64,000 nucleotides of DNA from Tetramitus jugosus (lineage: Eukaryota > Heterolobosea > Eutetramitea > Acrasida > Vahlkampfiidae), in assembly GCA_937625935.1 (NCBI GenBank), contig OW569346.1, forward strand, positions 434,001-498,000, given 5' to 3'. Below are positions 49,136 through 58,644 of this stretch, one piece after another (the first letter of the stretch is position 1; each line of letters opens with the position of its first letter). The notes under the pieces were generated by a model, which was not told where the DNA came from, did not search any database, and saw only the letters and a program-made list of their open reading frames with translations. The position numbers were made by a program, and so were the translations under genes.

Positions 49136-50368
49136 ATGGCATCACCGCACAAGGAGGAGGACGACAATGGTATCGCACCATTGTCCACACCACATCATCA
49201 TCATCATCATCACTCCATGCCAAATCAAGAACAACGACACCGAAACATGACAACATCATCTTCACCCATTACCTCTGCACACCACAATCATCATCAAAAA
49301 AGAAAAAATAATCATCATCATCATCACCACAATCACAATCACTCACCACTGTTCACCACGAGCAACAAGTTTGTCCAATGCGCCAAAAACTACATTTTAC
49401 CCATTATTGTCTGTTTGATTGGAGGTGTTGCATGGACAGTGGCCACATGTATTTTAATACCCGGTGCATTCCTACACTATAGTACGATCATGTTTGTTTT
49501 GAATCAAGTGATTGGCAGTACCGAAGTCTTTCTCATGTTTTGGAGTTATTTCAAGTGTGTGAAGACGAGTCCAGGTTACGCATCAAGCGACTGGGAAGTG
49601 AATCAAGTAAGAGATGATCAAGATCGTGTTCAATTGTTGAGATTGGAGCCTGCAAAGAACGGAGAAGCAAGATACTGTGCCAAATGTGGCATTTATCAGC
49701 CACCGAGAGCCCATCACTCGCGCGCACACAACAAGTGCGTTCTCAGAATGGATCACTATTGTGTCTGGGTGAACAATGTGGTCGGTGCATTCAATCACAA
49801 GTTTTTCTACTTGTTTCTGCTATATCTGTGCCTCGGTATAGCTCATTACTTCTTGTTGGTGATGGTGTACGGGTATCGACTGGTGAACGATTTGACAGCT
49901 GTGAATCCTATCCCATTTGTCGTTCTCATCATTTTCACAGTCTTCTTGTTACCGATTACACTCATGGTGTACATGTTCTTTGGATGGAACACGTATCTCC
50001 TGTTGACCAATCAGACATCTATTGAGAATCACATCAATAGTGAGATCAACATTCGACTAAAGTACAGAAAAAAGAAGAAGAATAGCGAAAATGGGGACAA
50101 GGTCCAATTCAGACACATTTACAATGTAAACATGGTGGACAATGTGAAGAATGTGTTGGGTGATCGAGTGCTACTGTGGTTCTTGCCCACGGATCCAACT
50201 GGTTCCGATGGTTATCACTTCAAGACAATTGGTGTCGAAGAGGTGGAACGAGTCAATGCCTACATCCAAGATGCTAGACCAGATGAGAGTGCCTATGTCA
50301 GTGAGAGCAGCGATGATGAGGGCAGTGAGGAGGATGAAGAAGATTTGGATAGAAACTCTATTGTCTAG
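49136..50368 (+). CDS. DHHC-family palmitoyltransferase with DHYC and altered zinc ligands
   Basis: 410 residues from the ATG at 49136. His-rich N-terminus (residues 20-100), then TM1 (PIIVCLIGGVAWTVATCILI) and TM2 (TIMFVLNQVIGSTEVFLMFW). The Cys-rich domain is RYCAKCGIYQPPRAHHSRAH then NKCVLRMDHYCVWVNNVVGA, followed by TM3 and TM4 and an acidic tail. The catalytic motif is DHYC, which also occurs in yeast Akr1. Two positions that normally hold Cys after the His are Ser and His (HHSRAH), so one zinc site may be weak. Such enzymes attach palmitate to cysteines on Golgi or plasma membranes. The TTxE-like motif is replaced by SDWE earlier in the loop. Confidence 0.88.
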   Translation: MASPHKEEDDNGIAPLSTPHHHHHHHSMPNQEQRHRNMTTSSSPITSAHHNHHQKRKNNHHHHHHNHNHSPLFTTSNKFVQCAKNYILPIIVCLIGGVAWTVATCILIPGAFLHYSTIMFVLNQVIGSTEVFLMFWSYFKCVKTSPGYASSDWEVNQVRDDQDRVQLLRLEPAKNGEARYCAKCGIYQPPRAHHSRAHNKCVLRMDHYCVWVNNVVGAFNHKFFYLFLLYLCLGIAHYFLLVMVYGYRLVNDLTAVNPIPFVVLIIFTVFLLPITLMVYMFFGWNTYLLLTNQTSIENHINSEINIRLKYRKKKKNSENGDKVQFRHIYNVNMVDNVKNVLGDRVLLWFLPTDPTGSDGYHFKTIGVEEVERVNAYIQDARPDESAYVSESSDDEGSEEDEEDLDRNSIV

Positions 50369-50597
50369 AGATTGGAACATCATATCCTTGAAAGCCATAC
50401 ACTGTTGTTTGCTACTTCATTTTTCATAAGGACACAACAATACAATGCGCTCAATTTCAAGTGTATCAAGCGGGGAAATAATCCATCAGCTGTCCAACTA
50501 TTTTTGACGTGCAGCGATCCATCAGCAGTGGGAAAGCGCGTTTTGGATCTGCTTTTTTGCATCATCAACACGAAAATCAGTTTGATCATCATACACA

Positions 50598-51476
50598 ATG
50601 GGCAATCATCAAAATAAAGACTTGCGATTCAAATCCTCAAAATTCCGTATGTTAACACTACTCCTCTGACCTCTCTCTCTGTTTTCATGTCATGTTATTT
50701 CTTCATTTCAGATCGTCCATTTTGCAAAGCTCTCCCAAGAACTGTGCTGACACTGACTGCTGCAATAACGTATCAGTATCGGAAGATGAAATCAGAGAAA
50801 AGAGACGCTTTTGGAACCAAATGTTCCCCACTGGTGTCGCAACCAGATCAAACTTTCATAAATTTGCAGAAAAAGTGGCAATCGAGTACGACAATATGAG
50901 CAGTGTTGATTTCATGTTTCGAGCAATGGATGCAGATAAGAATGGAGAGATTACATTCGAGTATGTGTTAGTTTGATGATCGCTTGATGATTGAGACTGT
51001 TTGCTATATTGTTATATTTGTAGTGTTGGTTACTAAATACAACGCATCTTTCATGAATATGTAGTGAATTTCTATGGTACATGGCAATTACTTCACCAAC
51101 GAATCATAATGCAATGGTTCAGGTCGATGATCTGGTTGACATGTGCTTTTTGATGTATGATGAAGATGGGTATGTTTTTTTCACAGCTTGATGATTGTAC
51201 GATTGTCTGATTGTATTCGCTGACCATTATGGCGTGCTTTTTTTTTGGCGACAAAACAGCGACGGTTATGTGACAAAGGAAGAGCTGCGACGAACAATGA
51301 ACAATGTGTTCAGCACACAGGGTCACGATATTACAGAGTCTGAAGTCAAGGAGAACATTGAGAAGAGAATTAGAAGACTGCTCGAGGCATGCGACAAGGA
51401 TCACGATGGTCGATTGACCAAGCAAGAAGTCAAGGTAGCTTGTCGCAACAATCCATCCCTCGTTGATTTTCTTTAG
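50598..51476 (+). CDS. N-myristoylatable EF-hand calcium sensor, four exons
   Basis: 184 residues. Exons are 50598-50646, 50777-50960, 51065-51169 and 51260-51476. Introns have GTATGT donors and TATCAG, TGTAG and AACAG acceptors. The spliced start MGNHQNKDLRFKSSKF has Gly at position 2, a myristoylation site. Then come FLSEDEIREKRRFWNQMF, and three EF-hands: DADKNGEITFDEF (its D and EF join across exons 2 and 3), DEDGDGYVTKEEL (across exons 3 and 4) and DKDHDGRLTKQEV. Layout and length fit the calcineurin B/CHP/NCS group. Joins across exons 2-3-4 are clear. The exon 1 acceptor is less sure, because a pyrimidine-rich TTTCAG at 50711 would break the frame. Confidence 0.75.
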
Positions 51477-51564
51477 AGCGAAACTGTAAATACAATATGA
51501 TTTTTCACGCCATTTGTTTGCCGCTAATTTCACTGATTTTTACAAAACAACTTTTCGAGCTTAG

Positions 51565-52395
51565 ATGGATCAGGCGATACACCAGCAATTGGAAGAGCTT
51601 AGAGCTCTTGAAGAAACAGAAGCAAAGAAGCTAGCACTTTTGCAGAGTGAAATCGAACAAATTTCACAAGCTCTATCGAGAGATGAGAATGCTCTGATAC
51701 AACTGAACAGACAAAAGAGGAAAGTCATGGCTCAGAATTTTAATATGCAAGTACAGATTGACGAGTTGGATACTGAGTATGAAAGCTTGGTACAAAAGTT
51801 TGATGACTTGAAGAACCAACTCAGTGAAATACAGATTGTCAAGAAGAAGGCCGTTCAAGAAGCAGTGTCCAACTTGAGAAAAGAACTTCAAAAGCAGAGA
51901 GAAGAGCACCACATCTACACACAGAGAATCAAGGACTACTTTGACAATCAGAGTGAACTTGGAAAGAAACAGAAACAATTGAGTCAATTGTTGCAAGAGA
52001 AACAAGCCACGACACAGAGTCTTTGTTGTCAACTGGAACAGCAGACCCAATTAAACCTGAAGATGAACAAGACAATTCAAGAGCTGCAACGGGACAAGCA
52101 CTCTATCATTCAGCTGAAAAGAAAACTGGAGCAAAACACCTCAAAGACAATCTCTGATACAGAGGACTTGAGAGAGCAGATTAAACAAATGAAGGAAACA
52201 ATAGGACACAAGACACGAGAGACCACTCTGTTGCATTCAGAGCTCAATCAGCAAAAGGATCTCTTAAAAACAATAGAAGAACAAATTGCAGAACAGGAGA
52301 ACAAGAAATCCATGGTGAATCAACTCAAAAATCGTGTATTCCTAGAACATCAGCAAAAGCAGAATCAATTGAAATCAATTCGACAACAGCAATAA
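51565..52395 (+). CDS. Coiled-coil protein, unknown family
   Basis: 276 residues, almost wholly one long heptad coiled coil from residue 5 to the end, rich in Gln, Glu, Lys and Leu (e.g. ETEAKKLALLQSEIEQISQA and LREQIKQMKETIGHKTRETT). One pair of cysteines (LCCQLEQQ) breaks the pattern near residue 155. No globular domain, membrane segment or signal. It begins 88 bp after the EF-hand gene. Structural, centriolar or flagellar proteins are often like this, but no family was recognised. Confidence 0.75.
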   Translation: MDQAIHQQLEELRALEETEAKKLALLQSEIEQISQALSRDENALIQLNRQKRKVMAQNFNMQVQIDELDTEYESLVQKFDDLKNQLSEIQIVKKKAVQEAVSNLRKELQKQREEHHIYTQRIKDYFDNQSELGKKQKQLSQLLQEKQATTQSLCCQLEQQTQLNLKMNKTIQELQRDKHSIIQLKRKLEQNTSKTISDTEDLREQIKQMKETIGHKTRETTLLHSELNQQKDLLKTIEEQIAEQENKKSMVNQLKNRVFLEHQQKQNQLKSIRQQQ

Positions 52396-52481
52396 ATCAA
52401 TATAGTGTAGGTGCATTTGCGTGCATGAGTACATGTGTGCGTGTGTCTGTGTGCTTGGTGCACACGTCATGTGTGAATATA

Positions 52482-53987
52482 TCACACCATTGATCCAAAT
52501 GAAGAATTCATCTGTGCAGAGTACAGCGAAGAATTCATCACTGCTACGTGCTGTCTGTACTCGGACAATGGTTTCCTGAATGGAATTCTACTTGGTTCAC
52601 AAGGTGCGAGCAAGAAATCGTTGAAAAAGTTGCGCAAAGGTCCCCTATTGAACTTGTTCTGATCCCGTCCTCTACGTTTCTTAATTGCTTCATACGTCGT
52701 TTGATTGGTACAGATCAAATAACCATGGTAACCGAATAGACTGCCCACAAATCCCAGTGCTCCCAGGCAGAACAATATAATGGGCACGGATCCTGCTGTA
52801 CAAATAATTTTCCACACGGTTGGTGCATCACCGCGAAACGGATACGTCTTGGCCAACGTGACACACGAATAAACAATTTGAAACACACACAGTGCAATCA
52901 TTGTCAATAGTGCAATCGTTGTCGATGTCACAAAGTGACTAAATGCCCTATAGTTTCTCTTTCCTATACAAGTGCCCGTCCACGGACAATGATGATCAAA
53001 CTTTTCCACACAATTGTCACAACGAGGACAGTGTGACGTTCTCGGAGGCCTATAAATCTCACACGTATAACAAAATTTCAACACGAGTTCCTCTCCGTTG
53101 ACATACACGGTTTGAAACAGTGGTGGATACTGCTTTGTGACTTCCTCGACATCCGGATTCTCATTCTGCATATTGTTCGTAATGACGCACCGCCTGGGCA
53201 ATATCCCTGGATCGGTCACTGCTGTCATGAACAGTGCAAACATGATGTAGACAAGTGCCAGTAAGGGAACAACCAACACAATGTACCCCACTGGATGAAG
53301 CAATATAAAGTAAGATGCCTCAAATGCCTCAAACAACAGAAAAGGGATCAAAATCAGAGTAATGGTCACTCCGATTTGTTTCGTGTCTGGTCCAATGATC
53401 CACCGACCACCACATGGAGTATAATTGTTGCCGGGCCATAATTTTGCCAATTTTTCACTATCACTCAACGTGACTTGTTGTTTTTTTCGCTTTGTCAAAT
53501 CGGCAGTGGAACACGATGTTGAAGTCAGGTCACTATTATTATTGTTATTGTTATTATAGTTATTGTTGTTATTGTTGTCTACTAATTGAGTTGATTGAGT
53601 TGGTAGAGTTAATTTTTTGATTGGCGAGAGTTGATCATCCTCATCATCATCATCATTCTCTTCATCATCACACTTGTGTTTTGCATTGTTTTTATTATTA
53701 TGCTTATTATTGTTATTGTTGTTATTGTTATTGGATGTGATGAATGATTGATTGAGTGAGGTGACTTGAGGTGAAGATGCAGTTGTCACTGGAGAGACAT
53801 AGTGATTAAACACGCGATGATGAGTATTGTGATTGTTTTGTTGTTGTTGAGTCAAAGATTCTCTTTGCTTATTGCGCATTAATTGTTCAATGGCACTCAA
53901 TGGACTACCACCATCACTACCACTCTCTCGTTCCTTTTCAGGTGATTTATTCCCAATGCTATAGTAGTTGTTGTTGTCCGTCATCAT
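52482..53987 (-). CDS. DHHC-type protein palmitoyltransferase (ZDHHC9/14/18, Erf2 type)
   Basis: 501 residues from the ATG at 53987; the frame upstream has only TTG. Asn/Asp/Ser-rich N-terminus of about 170 residues. Then comes YTPCGGRWIIGPD, typical of the ZDHHC9/14/18 group, TM1-TM2 (ITLILIPFLLFEAFEASYFI; IVLVVPLLALVYIMFALFMT) and TDPGILPRR (DPG motif). The canonical Cys-rich domain is FCYTCEIYRPPRTSHCPRCD then NCVEKFDHHCPWTGTCIGKR. TM3, TM4 and the TTYEAIKKR (TTxE) motif follow. All zinc ligands and the catalytic Cys are present. Erf2-type enzymes palmitoylate small GTPases such as Ras at the ER and Golgi. Confidence 0.93.
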   Translation of the reverse strand: MMTDNNNYYSIGNKSPEKERESGSDGGSPLSAIEQLMRNKQRESLTQQQQNNHNTHHRVFNHYVSPVTTASSPQVTSLNQSFITSNNNNNNNNNKHNNKNNAKHKCDDEENDDDDEDDQLSPIKKLTLPTQSTQLVDNNNNNNYNNNNNNNSDLTSTSCSTADLTKRKKQQVTLSDSEKLAKLWPGNNYTPCGGRWIIGPDTKQIGVTITLILIPFLLFEAFEASYFILLHPVGYIVLVVPLLALVYIMFALFMTAVTDPGILPRRCVITNNMQNENPDVEEVTKQYPPLFQTVYVNGEELVLKFCYTCEIYRPPRTSHCPRCDNCVEKFDHHCPWTGTCIGKRNYRAFSHFVTSTTIALLTMIALCVFQIVYSCVTLAKTYPFRGDAPTVWKIICTAGSVPIILFCLGALGFVGSLFGYHGYLICTNQTTYEAIKKRRGRDQNKFNRGPLRNFFNDFLLAPCEPSRIPFRKPLSEYRQHVAVMNSSLYSAQMNSSFGSMV

Positions 53988-54321
53988 AATCTTGTTATTC
54001 GTAAGTTGGGACAAGTCAGTCGCATGTGTGTGTGATGCAGTGCTGGGTTGTTTTTTTTTTCGCTTTTCCTTCTTTTTGTGTAGCTACGATTGTGATGCGG
54101 AGAAGGAGGTTGTTTCGTTTCACAGGAGAGCTTTTTGATCTACGCCACTTTCAGGCCGAAAGAGACCAATTGTCTTTGCCCGACCTTCGGAGAACTAGAT
54201 GCAATTTTCTCCGTGAATCGGAACGGTGAATTAAGTAGAATAGAGGACAAATTCAAGAAACAACATTCCAATTCCGCTCTGAAGAAAAAAATAAAAAACA
54301 ATTAGGAGGACGTAATTGGGA
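53988..54321. other. Divergent promoter region, DHHC and VPS26C genes
   Basis: About 330 bp between two divergent starts. No open frame with recognisable motif and no RNA gene seen. Confidence 0.45.
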
Positions 54322-55570
54322 ATGGAATTGGATATTATCATCAAACGACCTGACAAGACATTTTCTCCCGGTGTATGTGTGTGAGATCTTCTCGTTGCTG
54401 CCTTGTATCATTCGAAACATCAACATCATTAACACTTTATCAATGTGTTGTGTCACATCCATCGACACACAATAGGAAAAAGTCCGTGGTGTGGTCAAAG
54501 TAACATCCAAAACTGCTACCAAACATTCTGGTCTTCGATTATTGGTCGAAGGTGGAATCACTTTTCAATACACTGGATCAAACAATATGAATCTGTTTGA
54601 TGTGGTCATGAGTTCGTTCAAACCGATCAAACTCGTTGATTTTTCCATGGAGCTCGCCACTGCAGGAAAATTACCCGAGGGCACCACTGAAATTCCATTT
54701 GAGTTCACATTGCAACAGACTGAGAGTGGAGGAAGCAACAATACTTCTTCATCAGGTGCTGCTGCTGCTAGTAGTAGTAGTAGTGGTGGTGGTGGTGGTC
54801 ATAATGATTCTGGTGATAGTGAAACAGCATCATTGATCGCACAAAGTACAAGTGCAAGTGCAACGAATACGACTCCGACATACAAGCTCTATTCGACCTA
54901 TCATGGTGTGTATCTGAGTGTGCGATACAAGGTGCACGCCGAAATGAAGTTTGGATTTTTTACGCGTGACATGAAAAAAGCACTAGAGTTTTACGTGTCC
55001 AACAATGGACAAGGATTCTTGCAAAAGCATGTGCAGTTGGAGCAAGACATTATGGCAAAGAAGATGAACTCTGATGTTGTCAAACAGTTTAGAAGAGAGT
55101 TCGATATGGAACCGAGCAAGCTTCAAAACGTGAGAAAGAGTTTGATTGGTATCGTTCCTGATTATCACATTGTGGGTCATTTGACACTGAGTGATTGTAA
55201 CATTGGAAGACCATTTACAGGTGAGATTACTGTTGTGAAATCAGCAGTCAACATCAAGTCAATCGAGTTGCAGCTCGTAAGAGTAGAGTCGTGCTCTGTT
55301 GCCGATGGAGGAATGGTCAAGGAAGCGACAGAGATCCAGAACTTGCAGTTGGCTGATGGAAATATTCCAGTCGGGTTCAGTTTGCCAATTTACATGATCT
55401 TCCCTCGATTGTTCACATGCCCTACGCTCATCACACAAAACTTTAGAGTAGAGTTCGAAGTGAATATTATTGTACTGTTTACGGATGGGCACCAAATTAC
55501 GGAGAATGTACCTCTGCGATTGTATAGTGGTAAGAATGAAGTGGGACAGAACAGACTGAAAATGTTTTGA
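54322..55570 (+). CDS. VPS26C: VPS26C (DSCR3), retriever complex subunit, two exons
   Basis: 381 residues. Exon 1 (54322-54372) codes for MELDIIIKRPDKTFSPG; exon 2 is 54476-55570. The intron, 54373-54475, runs from GTATGT to AATAG. The join G-EKVRGVVKVTSK restores the arrestin-like first strands seen in VPS26C. Matching blocks are SSFKPIKLVDFSMEL, PEGTTEIPFEFTL, YSTYHGVYLSVRYKVHAEM, HLTLSDCNIGRPFTGEITVV, IELQLVRVESC, EIQNLQLADG and PIYMIFPRLFTCPTLITQNF. A low-complexity Ser/Gly/Thr insert (about residues 84-140) lies in the N-terminal sandwich. With VPS35L and VPS29 it forms retriever, which recycles endosomal cargo with the CCC and WASH complexes. Confidence 0.95.
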
Positions 55571-56043
55571 GTATGAATAAAGAACGCAACTGTCTCGTCA
55601 AGGAATAGCTATTGTGCATGTCCAGTGCTGCGCAATTATAACGCTAATAATAGTGCTACCATTTAGTGCGCACACCGTTCAGAAGACAACCTTTGCGGCC
55701 TTTTTTTGAGATATAACTTGGAACTTCTTCTGACCAATTTCCGTGGGATTACCACCGAGGCTCGGAGTGCCATGGCAAAGGACTAAACCTTATTTCTCCT
55801 GTGCCCATCTATTGCGCAGAATCCTGATAAACTGCGCAAATCCGCCGCATTGGGTCATCATTTGCCAACGATTCAGAAGAACATGGCGCTTGAACTTTAA
55901 AAGGCCAAATTGACAGGTGTCAGCATAAACAAATCTATTCCAAACACAAACAACAAAACCAACAAAGAACAGCAACAACCTAGAGAGCAACAACAAACCA
56001 TAAGTGTCACACATATAACACTACAAACACGCCTGAATATAAA
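55571..56043. other. Intergenic region, VPS26C to RGS/DUF547 gene
   Basis: About 470 bp. A GAATAAAG signal follows the VPS26C stop. The rest carries an A/C-rich leader (AAACAACAAAACCAACAAAG region) before the next ATG. No other feature recognised. Confidence 0.45.
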
Positions 56044-58428
56044 ATGACAACCTCACCAACAACTGCACTGCAACAGAGTCTTCAACAAGTGATCACAGAA
56101 GAAGACCACCACACTCAACAACAACAACAGCAACATGAAGAAGACGATAGAACAACATTTACTCTACAAGGTTTCGACAAGGAAAAACAACTTTTACAAG
56201 TTCTAGGCAAGAATCCATCTGTCGAACAAATCAAGAGACACGTCAAGGCCAATGGTGACCTCAAAACACTGCTCTCATGTCCACTGGGTGCCACATACTT
56301 TATGAAATTTTTGAATTTGGAGTTGAATCTAGAGAATTTGCACTGTTATTTCGATGCAAAGAGTTTGTTGGACTTTATTAAATATGCCAAAAAGTGTCCA
56401 CTGTTCCAATTGAGTGAAGTCAACCAATTTGAACAAAAATTGCAGAGATCCATGTCTGCTCTCAGCTTCACTGCCTCTACGGATCAAGATTTGGATGATG
56501 ATGATCGAACGGATACTGATGAAATTGATGACGCTTCTACGTTTCCTCACCACAATGATGTAGCAACTGCCACAACGACAACAACGACAGCAACTCATAC
56601 TTTTAACCATGTAGAGTATGAAGATGATGACACGTCGAGTACGAGCAGCAGCAGTTCTACAATGACTGTTGAACATCGTTATCATCAACCACAGAATCGT
56701 CAATCCTTCTCCAATGATCTGTCTTCAGTGACATCGGACACGGGTACGTCCACAACTACAACCACAACAAGCACAAGCACGTTGAAAATCAAGAGAGATT
56801 CAAGCCATTCAGAAGATAGAAGCATCAAGTTTGGTGATCAAGTCTCTGAGAAGACACAAAAGTTCTTTTCGACCTACATTGTCGAGAATGCGTCCAACGA
56901 AGTGAACATTGATGCCAATCTGAGAAAGCTCTTGGTTACTCAATTCCAAAAGATCTCTAGTCTGAGAGGAGAATTGAAAAAGGAGTTGCATGGTCCAAAC
57001 GCACTCCAAATTGCCTCAGAGATGAAGGTTAACGTTGAGAAGATGGAAGGATTGTTGGACGATTTGCAAACACAATTGTTGGTGAATCTCAATGATCCAT
57101 TTGCTCGTTTCAAGGATCATCCATTGTTGGATGAAGCATTGACGTTGTTTGCAACGGCCAATGACACAAACTATCACAGAAATCGTTTATTGTCAGCTGA
57201 CAAGGGAGGTGTCGTATTGAACAACTTGGTAGCATGGACAAACGGTATGCTTGTTCGATCACCTCTGACCGTTGCATCCAGTATGCTCGGCAGTATCATT
57301 GCGATCATTAGTGATGAGAGTTTGTGGACATGGGACGAAGATAAGGATATTCTCGTATTTAACTATGAATCACTAACTACCTCACCTCATAAGCCATGGC
57401 GCATGTTCCAGGACAACACGTCCGAATTGGCTCAAGTTGACTTGTCTCTCTTGGTGACAGATCATGAGAAGCTTGCCTTCTGGATCAACGTGTTCAACGT
57501 TCTCATGATTCATGCAGCAATCATTGCTCAAGGTATTCCAGTTCTTGAACTCACCAGAGAATTGTTCTACAGAAAGACAAAGTACACGGTTGGTGGTCAC
57601 GAATTTTCACTCGAAGATATCCGTGATGGTATCCTGTTTGGTAACCATGTGAGAAATATTATCCTAGGCAGACAATTCAAGAAGCACGATCCAAGAAAGA
57701 AGTTCTCTGTGAAGCAACCAATTCTTCACACCATATTCGCACTCTCTGACTTGACTATTCAATCACCATTGGTCGAAATTATGAACTACGAGCAAATCTA
57801 TGATCAATTGAACAATTTGGCAACAGTTTATTTGGACAGTTTTATTACTGTAGATCCAGACAACAAGGTTGTTGCTCCAGCATTGCTCATGGATCGCAGA
57901 TCTCTGCTCAAGGAATTCACAAAGTCGAATGATGTTCGATCTGTCAACATTGTCGACTCTGCTGTCTTCTTCGTGAAGCAATATGCAACACGCTTCCAAA
58001 AGGAGGAACACAAGGATGATATTGTCATTTTCAGAGACACAAACCAGTCTGTGACAAATCTTTCCTGTGCACTCAACCGTAGAGATTTGGAAATCTTGGT
58101 GAAGATGAAGAAGCCTGCTGAACCAAAGAAGAAGGCGAGTACCGAACTGAGAAGAACCTCGTCTGAGCACGAAGTCCACTCTGAAGAAGCTCTCAAGCAA
58201 AAATGTTCTTGGAATCGATCTGGTAAGTGTTTGTCTCAATCATTGAGAAACATGCGTATCAAATTCAGCAACAAAGTTAGTGTTGCCATGCAAACAAGTC
58301 ATCACAACCACAGCTCTGGTTCGTTGACTCGCTCTGCTTCAGAGCCAACCAACCACTCAGCCCCGGCAGTAGCAACTACAAAGAGAAACAGCCGTGGTGG
58401 CAATCAAGAAAAGTGCAACATTATGTAA
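56044..58428 (+). CDS. RGS-like and DUF547 protein with C-terminal CaaX box
   Basis: 794 residues. An RGS-like domain is split by a Thr/Asp-rich insert. The first half is about residues 55-140 (DLKTLLSCPLGATYFMKFLN then LNLENLHCYFDAKSLLDFIK). The second is about 255-310 (IKFGDQVSEKTQKFFSTYIV with LRKLLVTQFQK). DUF547 spans about 430-640: HEKLAFWINVFNVLMIHAAI, KTKYTVGGHEFSLEDIRDGI, HTIFALSDLTIQSP and YLDSFITVD. The tail is basic and Ser rich and ends KCNIM, a CaaX box for prenylation. I infer a membrane-bound regulator of G-protein signalling. DUF547 has no settled function. GTP-hydrolysis activity of the RGS part is unproven. Confidence 0.82.
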   Translation: MTTSPTTALQQSLQQVITEEDHHTQQQQQQHEEDDRTTFTLQGFDKEKQLLQVLGKNPSVEQIKRHVKANGDLKTLLSCPLGATYFMKFLNLELNLENLHCYFDAKSLLDFIKYAKKCPLFQLSEVNQFEQKLQRSMSALSFTASTDQDLDDDDRTDTDEIDDASTFPHHNDVATATTTTTTATHTFNHVEYEDDDTSSTSSSSSTMTVEHRYHQPQNRQSFSNDLSSVTSDTGTSTTTTTTSTSTLKIKRDSSHSEDRSIKFGDQVSEKTQKFFSTYIVENASNEVNIDANLRKLLVTQFQKISSLRGELKKELHGPNALQIASEMKVNVEKMEGLLDDLQTQLLVNLNDPFARFKDHPLLDEALTLFATANDTNYHRNRLLSADKGGVVLNNLVAWTNGMLVRSPLTVASSMLGSIIAIISDESLWTWDEDKDILVFNYESLTTSPHKPWRMFQDNTSELAQVDLSLLVTDHEKLAFWINVFNVLMIHAAIIAQGIPVLELTRELFYRKTKYTVGGHEFSLEDIRDGILFGNHVRNIILGRQFKKHDPRKKFSVKQPILHTIFALSDLTIQSPLVEIMNYEQIYDQLNNLATVYLDSFITVDPDNKVVAPALLMDRRSLLKEFTKSNDVRSVNIVDSAVFFVKQYATRFQKEEHKDDIVIFRDTNQSVTNLSCALNRRDLEILVKMKKPAEPKKKASTELRRTSSEHEVHSEEALKQKCSWNRSGKCLSQSLRNMRIKFSNKVSVAMQTSHHNHSSGSLTRSASEPTNHSAPAVATTKRNSRGGNQEKCNIM

Positions 58429-58644
58429 ATAAACAACAACAATTCCTGCACACCAACCAATTATTTCCCTCGTTTCCCACTTTCAGAAACAACAAAAGCC
58501 CAATTACACTCTCACTGATCGGACATATTCAACGACTGTGTGGGGTGCGGAACTGATTATTCAATCAAGAACACAACCACAACAAAACAAAGAAAAAAAC
58601 TAAATCTTTGACATCATCATCATCATCAATATCATCTTTTGAAG

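Noticed and set aside
53521-53740. ATT/TTG repeats that might be a structural repeat or CRISPR-like array
   Set aside because: They code for Asn-rich tracts of the DHHC protein; there are no spacers or conserved repeat units.
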